From Xylocopa sonorina (taxonomy: Eukaryota; Arthropoda; Insecta; Hymenoptera; Apidae): a DNA stretch of 64,000 bases. Numbering within the stretch: position 1 is the first letter of the stretch; every line of letters begins with the position of its first letter. The stretch spans positions 1-64,000 of the forward strand of contig NW_027490263.1 of assembly GCF_050948175.1 (NCBI RefSeq), read 5' to 3'. The notes under the pieces are model-generated. The model was not told the DNA's origin. It saw only the letters and a program-made list of their open reading frames with translations, and did no database searches. Shown here piece by piece: positions 14,101-25,331 of this stretch. The position numbers and the translations under genes were made by a program.

Positions 14101-15134
14101 GCAATAGAGCTCATATGATTCTTAAAACGCGATATCGCATCTCATTTCTATGTTTCATGGTAAGATATAACATGATTTGCGAAGTGTTATGTATTCCTTG
14201 TCTACGATTCAAATGAATGTAAATGCGACACTTCCTTGCAAGGAAATAGCGTTTGCAGATGTCTACGTATCGTAGCAATAGTATTCTAATGCTTCTTAAA
14301 ACGCGATATCGCATCTCATTTCTATGTTTCATGGTAAGATGTAATATGATTTGCGAAGTGTTATGTATTCCTCGTCTACACTTCAAATGAATGTAAATGC
14401 GACACTTCCTTGCAAGGAAACAGCGTTTGCAGAAGTCTACGTATCGTAGCAATAGAGTTCTAATGCTTCTTAAAACGCGATATCGCATCTCATTTCTATG
14501 TTTCATGGTAAGATGTAATATTATTTGCGAAGTGTTATGTATTCCTCGCCTATACTTCAAATGAATGTAAATGCGAGACTTCGTTGCTAGGAAATAGCGT
14601 TTGCAAATGTCTACGTCTCGTAGCAATAGAGCTCATATGATTCTTAAAACGCGATATCGCATCTCATTTCTATGTTTCATGGTAAGATATAACATGATTT
14701 GCGAAGTGTTATGTATTCCTTGTCTACGATTCAAATGAATGTAAATGCGACACTTCCTTGCAAGGAAATAGCGTTTGCAGATGTCTACGTATCGTAGCAA
14801 TAGTATTCTAATGCTTCTTAAAACGCGATATCGCATCTCATTTCTATGTTTCATGGTAAGATGTAATATGATTTGCGAAGTGTTATGTATTCCTCGTCTA
14901 CACTTCAAATGAATGTAAATGCGACACTTCCTTGCAAGGAAACAGCGTTTGCAGAAGTCTACGTATCGTAGCAATAGAGTTCTAATGCTTCTTAAAACGC
15001 GATATCGCATCTCATTTCTATGTTTCATGGTAAGATGTAATATTATTTGCGAAGTGTTATGTATTCCTCGCCTATACTTCAAATGAATGTAAATGCGAGA
15101 CTTCGTTGCTAGGAAATAGCGTTTGCAAATGTCT
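14101..15134 (+). repeat. Trimeric higher-order repeat (522 bp), two copies
   Basis: A three-monomer unit starting at the rare GCAATAGAGCTCATATG variant (14,101) repeats from the same variant at 14,623, an offset of 522 bp (3 x 174). Within each copy the order of subtypes is the same: a TATAACATG monomer, a CAATAGTATTC monomer, then an AAACAGCGTTTGCAG monomer. No differences between copies were seen by eye. Confidence 0.85.
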
Positions 15135-17939
15135 ACCTATCGTAGCAATAGTGTTCTAATGCTTCTTAAAACGCGATATCGCATCTCATTTCTATGTTTC
15201 ATGGTAAGATGTAATATGATTTGCGAAGTGTTATGTATTCCTCGTCTACACTTCAAATGAATGTAAATGCGACACTTCCTTGCAAGGAAACAGCGTTTGC
15301 AGAAGTCTACGTATCGTAGCAATAGAGTTCTAATGCTTCTTAAAACGCGACATCGCATCTCATTTCTATGTTTCATGATAAGATATAACATGATTTGCGA
15401 AGTATTGTGTATTCCTCGTCTACACTTCAAATGAATGTGAATGCCATACTTCCTCGCTAGGAAATAGCGTTTGCAGATGTCTACGTATCGTAGCCATAGC
15501 TTTCTAATGCTACTTAAAACGCGATATCGCATCTCATTTCTATGTTTCATGGTAAGATATAATATGATTTGCGAAGTGTTATGTATTCCTCGTCTACACA
15601 TCAACTAAATGTAAATGCGCACTTCCTTGCAAGGAAATAGCGTTTGCAGATGTCAACGTATCGTAGCAATAGAGTTCTTATGATTCTTAAAACGCGATAT
15701 CGCATCTCATTTCTATGTTTCATGGTAAGATATAATATGATTTGCGAACTGTTATGTATTCCGCGTCTACACTTCAAATGAATGTGAATGCGACACTTCA
15801 TTGCAAGTAAATAGCGTTTGCAGATGTCTGCGTGTCGTAGCAATAGAGTTCCTATGATTCTTAAAACGCGATATCGCATCTCATTTCTATGTTTCATTGT
15901 AAGATATAATATGATTTGCGAAGTGTTATGTATTCCTCGTCTACACTTCAAATGAATGTAAATGCGGCACTTCCTTGCAAGGAAATAGCGTTTGCAAATG
16001 TCTACCTATCGTAGCAGTAGTGTTCTAATGCTTCTTAGAACGCGATGTCGCATCTCATTTCTATGTTTCATGGTAAGATATAATATGATTTGCGAAGTGT
16101 TATGTATTCCTCGCCTACACTTCAAATGAATGTAAATGCGACACATCTTTGCGAGGAAATAGCGTTTACAGATGTCTACGTATCGTTGCAATAGAGTTCT
16201 TATGATTCTTAAAACGCTATATTGCATCTCATTTCTACGTTTCATGGTAAGATATAATATGATTTGCGAAGTGTCATGTATTCGTCGTCTACAATTCAAA
16301 TGAATGTGAATGCGACACTTCCTCGCTAGGAAATAGCGTTTGCAGATGTCTACGTATCGTAGCAATAGAGTTCTAATGCTTCTTAAAACGCGATATCGCA
16401 TCTCATTTCCATGTTTCATGGTAAGATATAATATGATTTGCGAAGTATCATGTATTCCTCGTCTACACTTCAAATGAATGTAAATGCGACACTTCCTTGC
16501 TAGGAAATAAGCGTCTGCAGATGTCTAGGTATCGTAGCAATAGAGTTCTAATGCTTCTTAAAACGCGATATCGCATCTCATTTCTATGTTTCATGGTAAG
16601 ATATAATATGATTTGCGAAGTGTTATGTATTCCTCGTCTACACTTCAAATGAATGTAAATGCGACACTTCCTTGCAAGGAAATAGCGTTTGCAGATGTCT
16701 ACGTATCGAAGCAATAGAGTTCAAATGCTTCTTAAAACGAGATATTGCATCTCATATCTATGTTTCCTGATAAGATATAATATTCATTGCGAAGTGTTAT
16801 GCATTCCTCGTCTACGATTCAAATGAATGTAAATGCGACACTTCCTTGCAAGGAAATAGCGTTTGCAGATGTCTACGTATCGTAGCAATAGAGTTCTTAT
16901 GATTCTTAAAACGCGATATCGCATCTCATTTCTATGTTTCATGGTAAGATATAATATGATTTGCGAAGTATCATGTATTCCTCGTCTACACTTCAAATGA
17001 ATGTAAATGCGACACTTCCTTGCTAGGAAATAGCGTCTGCAGATGTCTACGTATCGAAGCAATAGAGTTCAAATGCTCCTTAAAACGAGATATTGCATCT
17101 CATATCTATGTTTCATGATAAGATATAATATTCATTGCGAAGTGTTATGCATTCCTCGCCTACGATTCAAATGAATGTAAATGCGACACTTCCTTGCAAG
17201 GAAATAGCGTCTGCAGATGTCTACGTATCGTAGCAATAGAGTTCATATGATTCTTAGAACGCGATATCGCATCTCATTTCTATGTTTCATGGTAAGATAT
17301 AACATGATTTGCGAGGTGTTATGTATTCCTTGTCTACACTTCAAATGAATGTGAATGCGACACTTCCTTGCAAGGAAATAGCGATTGCAGATGTCTACGT
17401 CTCGTAGCAATAGAGTTCATATGATTCTTAGAACGCGATATCGCATCTCATTTCTATGTTTCATGGTAAGATATAACATGATTTGCGAGGTGTTATGTAT
17501 TCCTTGTCTACACTTCAAATGAATGTGAATGCGATACTTCCTCGCTAGGAAATAGCGTTTGCAGTTGTCTACGTATTGTAGCAATAGCTTTCTAATGCTT
17601 TTAAAACGCGATGTCGAATCTCATTTCTATGTTTCATGGTAAGATATAATATGTTTTGCGAAGTGTCATGTATTCCTCGTCTACACTTCAAATGAATGTA
17701 AAGGCGACACTACCTTGCAAGGAAATAGCGTTTGCAGATGTCTACGTATCGTAGCAATAGAGTTCTAATGCTTCTTAAAACGCGATATCGCATCTCATTT
17801 CTATGTTTCATGGTAAGATATAATATGATTTGCGAAGTGTTATGTATTCCGCGTCTACACTTCAAATGAATGTGAATGCGACACTTCTTTGCAAGGAAAT
17901 AGCGTTTGCAGATGTCTGCGTGTCGTAGCAATAGAGTTC

Positions 17940-20900
17940 CTATGATTCTTAAAACGCGATATCGCATCTCATTTCTATGTTTCATGGTAAGATATAATAT
18001 GATTTGCGAAGTGTTATGTATTCCTCGTCTACACTTCAAATGAATGTAAATGCGGCACTTCCTTGCAAGGAAATAGCGTTTGCAAATGTCTACCTATCGT
18101 AGCAGTAGTGTTCTAATGCTTCTTAGAACGCGATGTCGCATCTCATTTCTATGTTTCATGGTAAGATATAATATGATTTGCGAAGTGTTATGCATTCCTC
18201 GTCTACGATTCAAATGAATGTAAATGCGACACTTCCTTGCAAGGAAATAGCGTTTGCAGATGTCTACGTATCGAAGCAATAGAGTTCAAATGCTCCTTAA
18301 AACGAGATATTGCATCTCATATCTATGTTTCATGATAAGATATAATATTCATTGCGATGTGTTATGCATTCCTCGCCTACGATTCAAATGAATGTAAATG
18401 CGACACTTCCTTGCAAGGAAATAGCGTCTGCAGATGTCTACGTATCGTTGCAATAGAGTTCTTATGATTCTTAAAACGCGATATCGCATCTCATTTCTAT
18501 GTTTCATGGTAAGATATAATATGATTTGCGAAGTGTTATGTATTCCTCGTCTACACATCAAATGAAAGTAAATGCGATACTTCCTTGCAAGGAAATAGCG
18601 ATTGCAGATGTCTACGTATCGTAGCAGTAGAGTTCAAATGCTTCCTAAAACGCGATATCGCATCTCATTTCTATGTTTCATGGTAAGGTATAATATGATT
18701 TGCGAAGTGTTATGTATCCGTCGTCTACACTTCAAATGAATGTAAATGCGACACTTTCTTGCAAGGAAATAGCGTTTGCAGATGTCTACGTAGCGTAGCA
18801 ATGGATTTCTGATGCTTCTTAAAACGCGATATCGCATCTCATTTCTATGTTTCATGGTAAGATATAATATGATTTGCGAAGTGTTATGTATTCCTCGTCT
18901 ACGATTCAAATGAATGTAAATGCGACACTTCCTTGCTAGGAAATAGCGATTGCAGAAGTCTACGTATCGTAGCAATAGAGTTCTAATGCTTCTTAAAACG
19001 CGATATCGCATCTCATTTCTATGTTTCATGATAAATATAATATTCATTGCGAAGTGTCATGTATACCACATATTCACTTCAAAAGATTGTAAAGGCGACA
19101 CTTCCATGATAGGAAATAGCTTTTGCAGAAGTCTACGGATCGTAGCAATAGAGTTCTAATGCTTCTCAAAACGCGATATCGGATCTCCTTTCTACGTTTC
19201 ATGATAAGATATAATATTCATTGCGAAGTGTCATGTATACCTCGTATTCACTCCAAAAGAATGTAAAAGCGACACTTCCTTGCTAGGAAATAGCGTTTGC
19301 AGAAGTCTACGTATCGTAGCAATAGAGTTCCAATGCTTCTCAAAACGCGATATCGGATCTCACTTCTACGTTTCATGATGAGATGTAATATTCATTGCGA
19401 AGTGTCATGTATACCTCGTATTCACTTCAAAAGAATGCAAATGCTACAATTCCGCGTTAGGAAAGGCGTTTGCAGATGTCCACGTGTCGAAGCAATAAAG
19501 TTCTAATGCTCCTTAAAAAGCGAAATCGCATGGCAGTTCTATGTTTCAAGATAAGATATATTATTCATTGCGAAGTGTTATGTATACCTCGTCTACACTT
19601 CAAAATAATGTAAATGCCATACATCCTTGCTAGGAAATGCGTTTCCAGATGTCTACGTATCGAAGCAATAGAGTTCAAATGCTCCTTAAAACGAGATATT
19701 GCATCTCATATCTATGTTTCATGATAAGATATAATATTCATTGCGATGTGTTATGCATTCCTCGCCTACGATTCAAATGAATGTAAATGCGACACTTCCT
19801 TGCAAGGAAATAGCGTCTGCAGATGTCTACGTATCGTTGCAATAGAGTTCTTATGATTCTTAAAACGCGATATCGCATCTCATTTCTATGTTTCATGGTA
19901 AGATATAATATGATTTGCGAAGTGTTATGTATTCCTCGTCTACACTTCAAATGAATGTAAATGCGGCACTTCCTTGCAAGGAAATAGCGTTTGCAAATGT
20001 CTACCTATCGTAGCAGTAGTGTTCTAATGCTTCTTAGAACGCGATGTCGCATCTCATTTCTATGTTTCATGGTAAGATATAATATGATTTGCGAAGTGTT
20101 ATGCATTCCTCGTCTACGATTCAAATGAATGTAAATGCGACACTTCCTTGCAAGGAAATAGCGTTTGCAGATGTCTACGTATCGAAGCAATAGAGTTCAA
20201 ATGCTCCTTAAAACGAGATATTGCATCTCATATCTATGTTTCATGATAAGATATAATATTCATTGCGATGTGTTATGCATTCCTCGCCTACGATTCAAAT
20301 GAATGTAAATGCGACACTTCCTTGCAAGGAAATAGCGTCTGCAGATGTCTACGTATCGTTGCAATAGAGTTCTTATGATTCTTAAAACGCGATATCGCAT
20401 CTCATTTCTATGTTTCATGGTAAGATATAATATGATTTGCGAAGTGTTATGTATTCCTCGTCTACACATCAAATGAAAGTAAATGCGATACTTCCTTGCA
20501 AGGAAATAGCGATTGCAGATGTCTACGTATCGTAGCAGTAGAGTTCAAATGCTTCCTAAAACGCGATATCGCATCTCATTTCTATGTTTCATGGTAAGGT
20601 ATAATATGATTTGCGAAGTGTTATGTATCCGTCGTCTACACTTCAAATGAATGTAAATGCGACACTTTCTTGCAAGGAAATAGCGTTTGCAGATGTCTAC
20701 GTAGCGTAGCAATGGATTTCTGATGCTCTTAAAACGCGATATCGCATCTCATTTCTATGTTTCATGGTAAGATATAATATGATTTGCGAAGTGTTATGTA
20801 TTCCTCGTCTACGATTCAAATGAATGTAAATGCGACACTTCCTTGCTAGGAAATAGCGATTGCAGAAGTCTACGTATCGTAGCAATAGAGTTCTAATGCT

Positions 20901-21575
20901 TCTTAAAACGCGATATCGCATCTCATTTCTATGTTTCATGATAAATATAATATTCATTGCGAAGTGTCATGTATACCACATATTCACTTCAAAAGATTGT
21001 AAAGGCGACACTTCCATGATAGGAAATAGCTTTTGCAGAAGTCTACGGATCGTAGCAATAGAGTTCTAATGCTTCTCAAAACGCGATATCGGATCTCCTT
21101 TCTACGTTTCATGATAAGATATAATATTCATTGCGAAGTGTCATGTATACCTCGTATTCACTCCAAAAGAATGTAAAAGCGACACTTCCTTGCTAGGAAA
21201 TAGCGTTTGCAGAAGTCTACGTATCGTAGCAATAGAGTTCCAATGCTTCTCAAAACGCGATATCGGATCTCACTTCTTACGTTTCATGATGAGATGTAAT
21301 ATTCATTGCGAAGTGTCATGTATACCTCGTATTCACTTCAAAAGAATGCAAATGCTACAATTCCGCGTTAGGAAAGCGTTTGCAGATGTCCACGTGTCGA
21401 AGCAATAAAGTTCTAATGCTCCTTAAAAAGCGAAATCGCATGGCAGTTCTATGTTTCAAGATAAGATATATTATTCATTGCGAAGTGTTATGTATACCTC
21501 GTCTACACTTCAAAATAATGTAAATGCCATACATCCTTGCTAGGAAATGCGTTTCCAGATGTCTACGTATCGAAG
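17940..21575 (+). repeat. 11-mer higher-order repeat, ~1,911 bp, two copies
   Basis: Sequence from about 17,940 reappears 1,911 bp downstream (1,910 bp after a one-base indel). Examples are the rare TACCACATATTCACTTC monomer, the GTGTCGAAGCAATAAAG monomer, the GGAAATGCGTTTCCAG monomer and the ATGTATCCGTCGTC monomer. Copy 1 runs to about 19,670 and rejoins an internal point of the unit (AGTTCAAATGCTCC, also seen at about 18,283). Copy 2 continues to about 21,575 and then leads into more diverged monomers. This shape is expected from unequal crossing-over between misaligned monomers. Confidence 0.85.
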
Positions 21576-22366
21576 CAATATAGTTTTAATGCTCCTTAAA
21601 TCGCTATAACGCATCTCATTTCCATGTTTCATGATAGGACATAATATCCATTGCGAAGTGTTATGTATACTTCGTCTATACTTCAAAAGAATGTAAATGC
21701 CACACTTCTTGCTAGGAAATGCGTTTCTAGATGTCTAGGTATCGAAGCACTAGCATCTCATTTCTGTGTTTCTTGATAAGTTATAATATTCATTGCGAAG
21801 TGTTATGTATACCTCGTCTACACTTCAAAAGAAAGCAAATGCCGCACTTCTTGGCTAGGAAATTGCGTTTCTAGATGTCAACGCATCGAAGCAGTAGATT
21901 TCTAATTCTTTATAAAACGCGATATCGCATATCAGTTCTAAGTCACATGATAAGATGTAATTTCAATGCAACGCGTTATCTATATCTCCTCTACACATCA
22001 AATGAATGTAAATGCATCACTTCCTTGCTACGGAATTTCGTTTCTATATCTGAAGGTTTAGAAGCAATAGAGTTCTAATGCTTCGTAAAACGCGGCTGCG
22101 CATCTTACTTCTATATTTCATGATAAGATGTAATATTCATAGCATCGCGTTATGTTTTATCTGCTTCTGCACATGAATTGAGTGTGAACCCTACACTTTC
22201 TTGCCCGGGGATAGCGTTTCTAGATGTCCAAGTGTCGAAGCATTTAATTTATCATGCTTCATGCACCTCAATATCGCATTTCATATAAACAGTTCAAAGT
22301 AAGTTAGAAGGTTGTAAAGCTCTATGCATCGCATTATGCTTATCTGCTTTTGTGCTTTATAATGCT
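21575..22366 (+). repeat. Decaying edge of array A
   Basis: The monomers become steadily less like the consensus. At about 21,747 one has lost the segment between GAAGCAC and CATCTCATTTC. From 21,900 many blocks are substituted (TATAAAACGC, CTATATCTCC, GAACCCTACAC). The last recognisable pieces are GCATCGCATTATG and CTTATCTGCTTTTG near 22,325-22,350. Progressive divergence outward is the usual pattern at a satellite array edge, where exchange with the homogenised core is rare (established knowledge). Confidence 0.85.
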
Positions 22367-22480
22367 CTGGGATGTGAGAAGGTCGTCAACCATCCTTAAC
22401 CCCCTAAATAGAAGTCAAAAGTCCAGCGGCCCTGCAGGTGGGCCATGGGAGCGCGGCGCGCGAGGCGCTACGCAATTTAA

Positions 22481-22729
22481 ATTATCAGGGGGATCCTCTC
22501 AGTGACACCCACGGGGGCGAGAAGAGGAAATCGCCGAAATCCACTGATCGATAGACTCGAACAATACCGAAGCCTACAGCCCACTCCACCAAGGAGCCCC
22601 GAGGAGGATGCAGGAGACCCGAGGACCACCAGCGAATTCAAGGAACCTGAAGAAGAGAACGTGAGAGCTTATTCGCTTAAGCGTCCCATTTCTTGTGTCG
22701 CATATTGTATATTGTATCTTATATCGTGA
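22481..22729 (+). CDS. Short charged Pro/Glu-rich open frame of unknown origin, possible ORF 3' end
   Basis: The frame is open from just after a TAA at 22,478 to a TGA at about 22,727. It has no ATG near its start; the first plausible start is a GTG at 22,502. From there the peptide has 75 residues: an Arg-rich beginning (ARRGNRR), a stretch rich in Pro, Glu and Asp (PPRSPEEDAGD, EPEEEN) and a hydrophobic Cys-containing end. I recognise no domain. The codons are GC-rich and quite unlike the AT-rich DNA further right. It may be the 3' end of an open frame of the adjacent LTR-like fragment, or simply a chance frame in CpG-rich DNA. Confidence 0.2.
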   Translation: MIRGILSVTPTGARRGNRRNPLIDRLEQYRSLQPTPPRSPEEDAGDPRTTSEFKEPEEENVRAYSLKRPISCVAYCILYLIS

Positions 22730-22811
22730 AGCGAGTTATGATACCCGGTAATTTGCGGCGTGTTGCGTAGTTTCCCGTAGCCCTTGTTAGTTAAACCCAC
22801 GTCGAGACCAT

Positions 22812-22818
22812 AAATAAA
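22812..22818 (+). terminator. AATAAA polyadenylation-type signal
   Basis: CATAAATAAACATG contains AATAAA, about 150 bp before the primer-site-like motif. That position would suit the R region of an LTR. The hexamer is common by chance, so support is weak. Confidence 0.3.
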
Positions 22819-22990
22819 CATGCCGTGACTTCAGTATCTCGCGACCTGAGTGTGTGTACTTTTCTAGGCGTATTCGAGAGGAGGAGCATTTCGAAGTTTT
22901 AAGGGTTGTTCCGCCCCATCGTTCCCGGGATCGTGTAGTCTATCCCTTTGCTACTTTCTGAGCAGCTGGCGCCCAAGAAAAGTTGTACGT

Positions 22991-24142
22991 GAGCGGATAC
23001 CTTGGAACGATAGATCACTTTAGATTAAAGTACGTTTTGCACCTTAAAGCATTTAGATAATTAACCCCTTCGAGCTTCCCTGACTTACTATATATAGGTT
23101 TCCGTCACAACTAATAGGAACCATCACTTTACATAGATATATAGAACACACATAGTTTTAAACGTAGAACTGAGAATTTGAGAACTTACTTTGAAACGTT
23201 AGTAGTGAAAAATTCCATCGGATTTCATAGAAATTCAGAACTTACTTGCTATGAAACATAGGCAGATAAGGGCCATCGCGTTGCTTAGAACTTTAGAACT
23301 TGCTTACTTCAACAAAGATTTCTATTGATTTCGTCCGTTCTTTTAGAAGAGTTTTTGATAAACCACATACTTTTCACGCTTCTGATATCTTTGAAAGTTC
23401 GCGAGATGTAATCGTTTAAGTTTTAAAATGATTACTTAGTGTGGATTATTATTTAGTAACTCGCTCATAAACGAGTCTGCATAGGATTTAATCCATAAGT
23501 TTTTAAGCCTGGAATTTATGCAGTTATTTGTTATTCACTTATTGCTCAAACGACAAAGATTCTGACCACTTCAAAATGGTTGACTTTCATCAATTTTCTT
23601 AAAAATTGAAATACTGCCCAACTGCTTGCATTAAAGACTGTAATTAAAGCTTTCGAAACATTTTACCTCTTATAGATGAATTCTGGAATTGAAATTGAAT
23701 GTTTGACTTTTCTAGCTCCTGTTTAGACATCTTTCTATTGGAATGTTCAAGTATTTTTCATATTTGTAATTATTAAAAATGTTTTACTTGATTCTTTTAT
23801 TTAATATTTAGAATTATCTGAGAAATATTTTTTATCGTAATGAATTATATAATTGCAATTATAATTCTTTATGAAATAATAATAACAGAAAGGTATGTAT
23901 CCATTCTTGTAGTTTTGTAAAGAATATTTAATCTTACTATCTAAAATGAAACATTGAGATCTGTTTACAATCTAATGGAATTTAATAACCTTTTGATTCA
24001 AATTCACAATGATAATCTTCCATAGTTCAACAATTTTGTGAGCTGTCCTCAGGTATCCGCAGCTCAGTACTTATAAAATGAACGACACAAAGAACAGTCT
24101 AACCAAACGTATTCGAACCGATTTTTCACTACTAATCTTATC
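22991..24142. other. AT-rich single-copy spacer
   Basis: There is no satellite similarity and no open frame of note on either strand. The DNA is AT-rich with scattered homopolymer runs. Short related phrases recur between 23,170 and 23,300 (forms of AGAACTTACTT and AGAACTTGCTTAC), suggesting weak local duplication. Nothing identifiable as a promoter or RNA gene was seen. Confidence 0.6.
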
Positions 24143-25331
24143 ATGTTTAACTTATGCTGCAAACTATTGAAATGCCCTTCGAAAAGTGTTTATTCACAGT
24201 GAAGTAAACGGTAAGTATTACGCCTTCCACCACTGTTTACGATACGTATGTTTCATTTACTATCAAAACCGTGAGTATTATCGCCTTTCTTTACTTTTTG
24301 TAACCTTCAATGCCTTCATGTTAGAGATCGTTAAACTTGCTTTAAAATGCTCTATCGTATTACGGAAGAATGGATATACCAATTCATTTAAAAAAATGAA
24401 GGTAACCTTCATATGTCCAACATAACTCCACTTACAAAAAAACCATTTTCATCATCGGATGGCCCCTTTGTACTATGCAATTTTATATTAGCAAAAACTT
24501 CTATGAAACTTATAGTTTCGTGGATATCTGAGGTGCTAATTATTACTGCCCCACCCTGTATATTGTTATGGATGTGTCCAACAAGGCAACGATGAACAGA
24601 GTTAAATTTAATATTATGATGTTTATTATTTTACTTACAGTATATTTGTTTTTCTGGAATTTTGCCAAAAAACAGTGTTCACGATGTCGACAGATGAATA
24701 TATTTGCCTTAGAATTACAAGAGCCGACAATTTCGAAAGTAGAATATTACTTTACTTCGCTAACCGAATCACTGCAAACGTTAAGTAAAGTGCGTGCCTT
24801 TCAAAACAGTCAGATGCAACTTACGATACAACGTTTCCAAGAAATGGTACGTGCCACTGTTTTTTAATTTCCGTTTATTTAATCAAAGGAAATTTAATTG
24901 AAATATCCGTAAAATTTGAGGACAAAAAGTTATTGTAATTTTACGCAACACATATGATGGTGATAAAGGATAAGTATACGGAACTGAAAATGGAAAGTAG
25001 CGAGCAGAAAAAGAAACTGATGGAGCTACAAAGTAGATTGATACATCCGTCAAATGATGATTCTAGGTTAATAAAATCTGTTAACCGAAGAACTATTGCA
25101 AAAATCAAGTATAATCAATATTACTTCTGCTCAAAGGCTATAATAGAATTGGACCGAAATGGGTACAAAACAGGCAATTATATCTATACGTTCTATTCTA
25201 TGCAAAGGCAAATATTTCAAAGAGAGAAGATGTGTTACAAATTACTTATGTTCCTAGAGATCTCACTAATTCAGGCTTTTTGTCTTGCAGAACTAATCAT
25301 TCATTTAACATGTAAAGGGGTCCAAGAATAG
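24143..25331 (+). pseudogene. RNF212/Zip3-like RING and coiled-coil gene, apparently broken
   Basis: RNF212/Zip3-family proteins (vilya, narya and nenya in Drosophila) are RING E3 ligases that mark meiotic crossover sites on the synaptonemal complex. Here a candidate exon 1 (24,143-24,210) ends at GTAAGT, and exon 2 (24,641-24,846) begins after TTACTTACAG. The exon 1 end and exon 2 start are in compatible phase. Exon 2 encodes the last RING pair (CSRC), then LQEP, YYFTSLTESLQTLSKV, FQNSQ and QRFQEM, the family's pattern after the RING, and ends at GTACGT. A third piece (from about 24,969) continues DKYTELKMESSEQKKKLMELQ, a coiled coil. Signs of decay: the positions expected for middle RING ligands read YLFFWNF, with Phe where Cys and His belong; the ATG frame is one base out from the exon 1 end and meets TGA; and the exon 3 acceptor lacks a pyrimidine tract. 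The family call is from memory of the pattern, not a search. Confidence 0.45.
24211..24640 (+). other. Predicted intron of the RNF212-like relic
   Basis: The donor is GTAAGTATT at 24,211 and the acceptor is TTTTACTTACAG ending at 24,640. Length is 430 bp. The donor is near-consensus and the acceptor has a T-rich tract. Joining the flanks restores a codon split after its first base, in frame with the CSRC-containing exon. Confidence 0.4.

Larger units (their letters stand above)
1..22366 (+). repeat. Satellite array A, ~174-175 bp monomers, plus orientation
   Basis: This is a continuous head-to-tail tandem array. The landmark GCGTTTGCAG starts at 51, 226 and 401, which gives a period of 175 bp, and it recurs to about 21.5 kb. 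Monomers share an ordered set of blocks: a GGAAATAGCG block, GCAGATGTCTACGTATCG, TTCTAATGCTTCTTAAAACG, the palindrome GCGATATCGC, TCTATGTTTCATG, AAGATATAATATT and CACTTCAAATGAATG. Several subtypes alternate, for example TTGCAAGGAA against TTGCTAGGAA, and ATGATTCTTAAAA against ATGCTTCTTAAAA. Monomers from 1 to about 10.8 kb carry many single-base indels; those from 10.9 to 21.6 kb are much cleaner. Minus-strand open frames run through many monomers because the period is a multiple of three; I regard these as non-coding. The family is not identified by name. Size, homogeneity and length suggest a centromeric or pericentromeric satellite (inference). Confidence 0.97.
22367..22990 (+). mobile_element. 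Possible LTR-retrotransposon remnant with primer-binding-site-like motif
   Basis: A CpG-rich block unlike its surroundings follows the array edge. It has an AATAAA polyadenylation-type signal near 22,812, a short run of charged open frame upstream, and the motif TGGCGCCCAAG at about 22,968, just after ...CTGAGCAGC. TGGCGCCC matches the complement of tRNA 3' ends ending GGGCGCCA, as in the Lys primer class, and it sits where a primer-binding site would follow an LTR ending in CA. No reverse transcriptase, integrase or second LTR was found, and no target-site duplication was recognised. It is therefore at most a fragment, and the motif could be chance. Confidence 0.35.

Noticed and set aside
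1..22100. Dozens of minus-strand and some plus-strand ORFs of 60-271 codons across the arrays
   Set aside because: All are translations of the 174-bp satellite. The length is a multiple of three, the frames break at random indels, and starts and ends fall at arbitrary points in the monomer.
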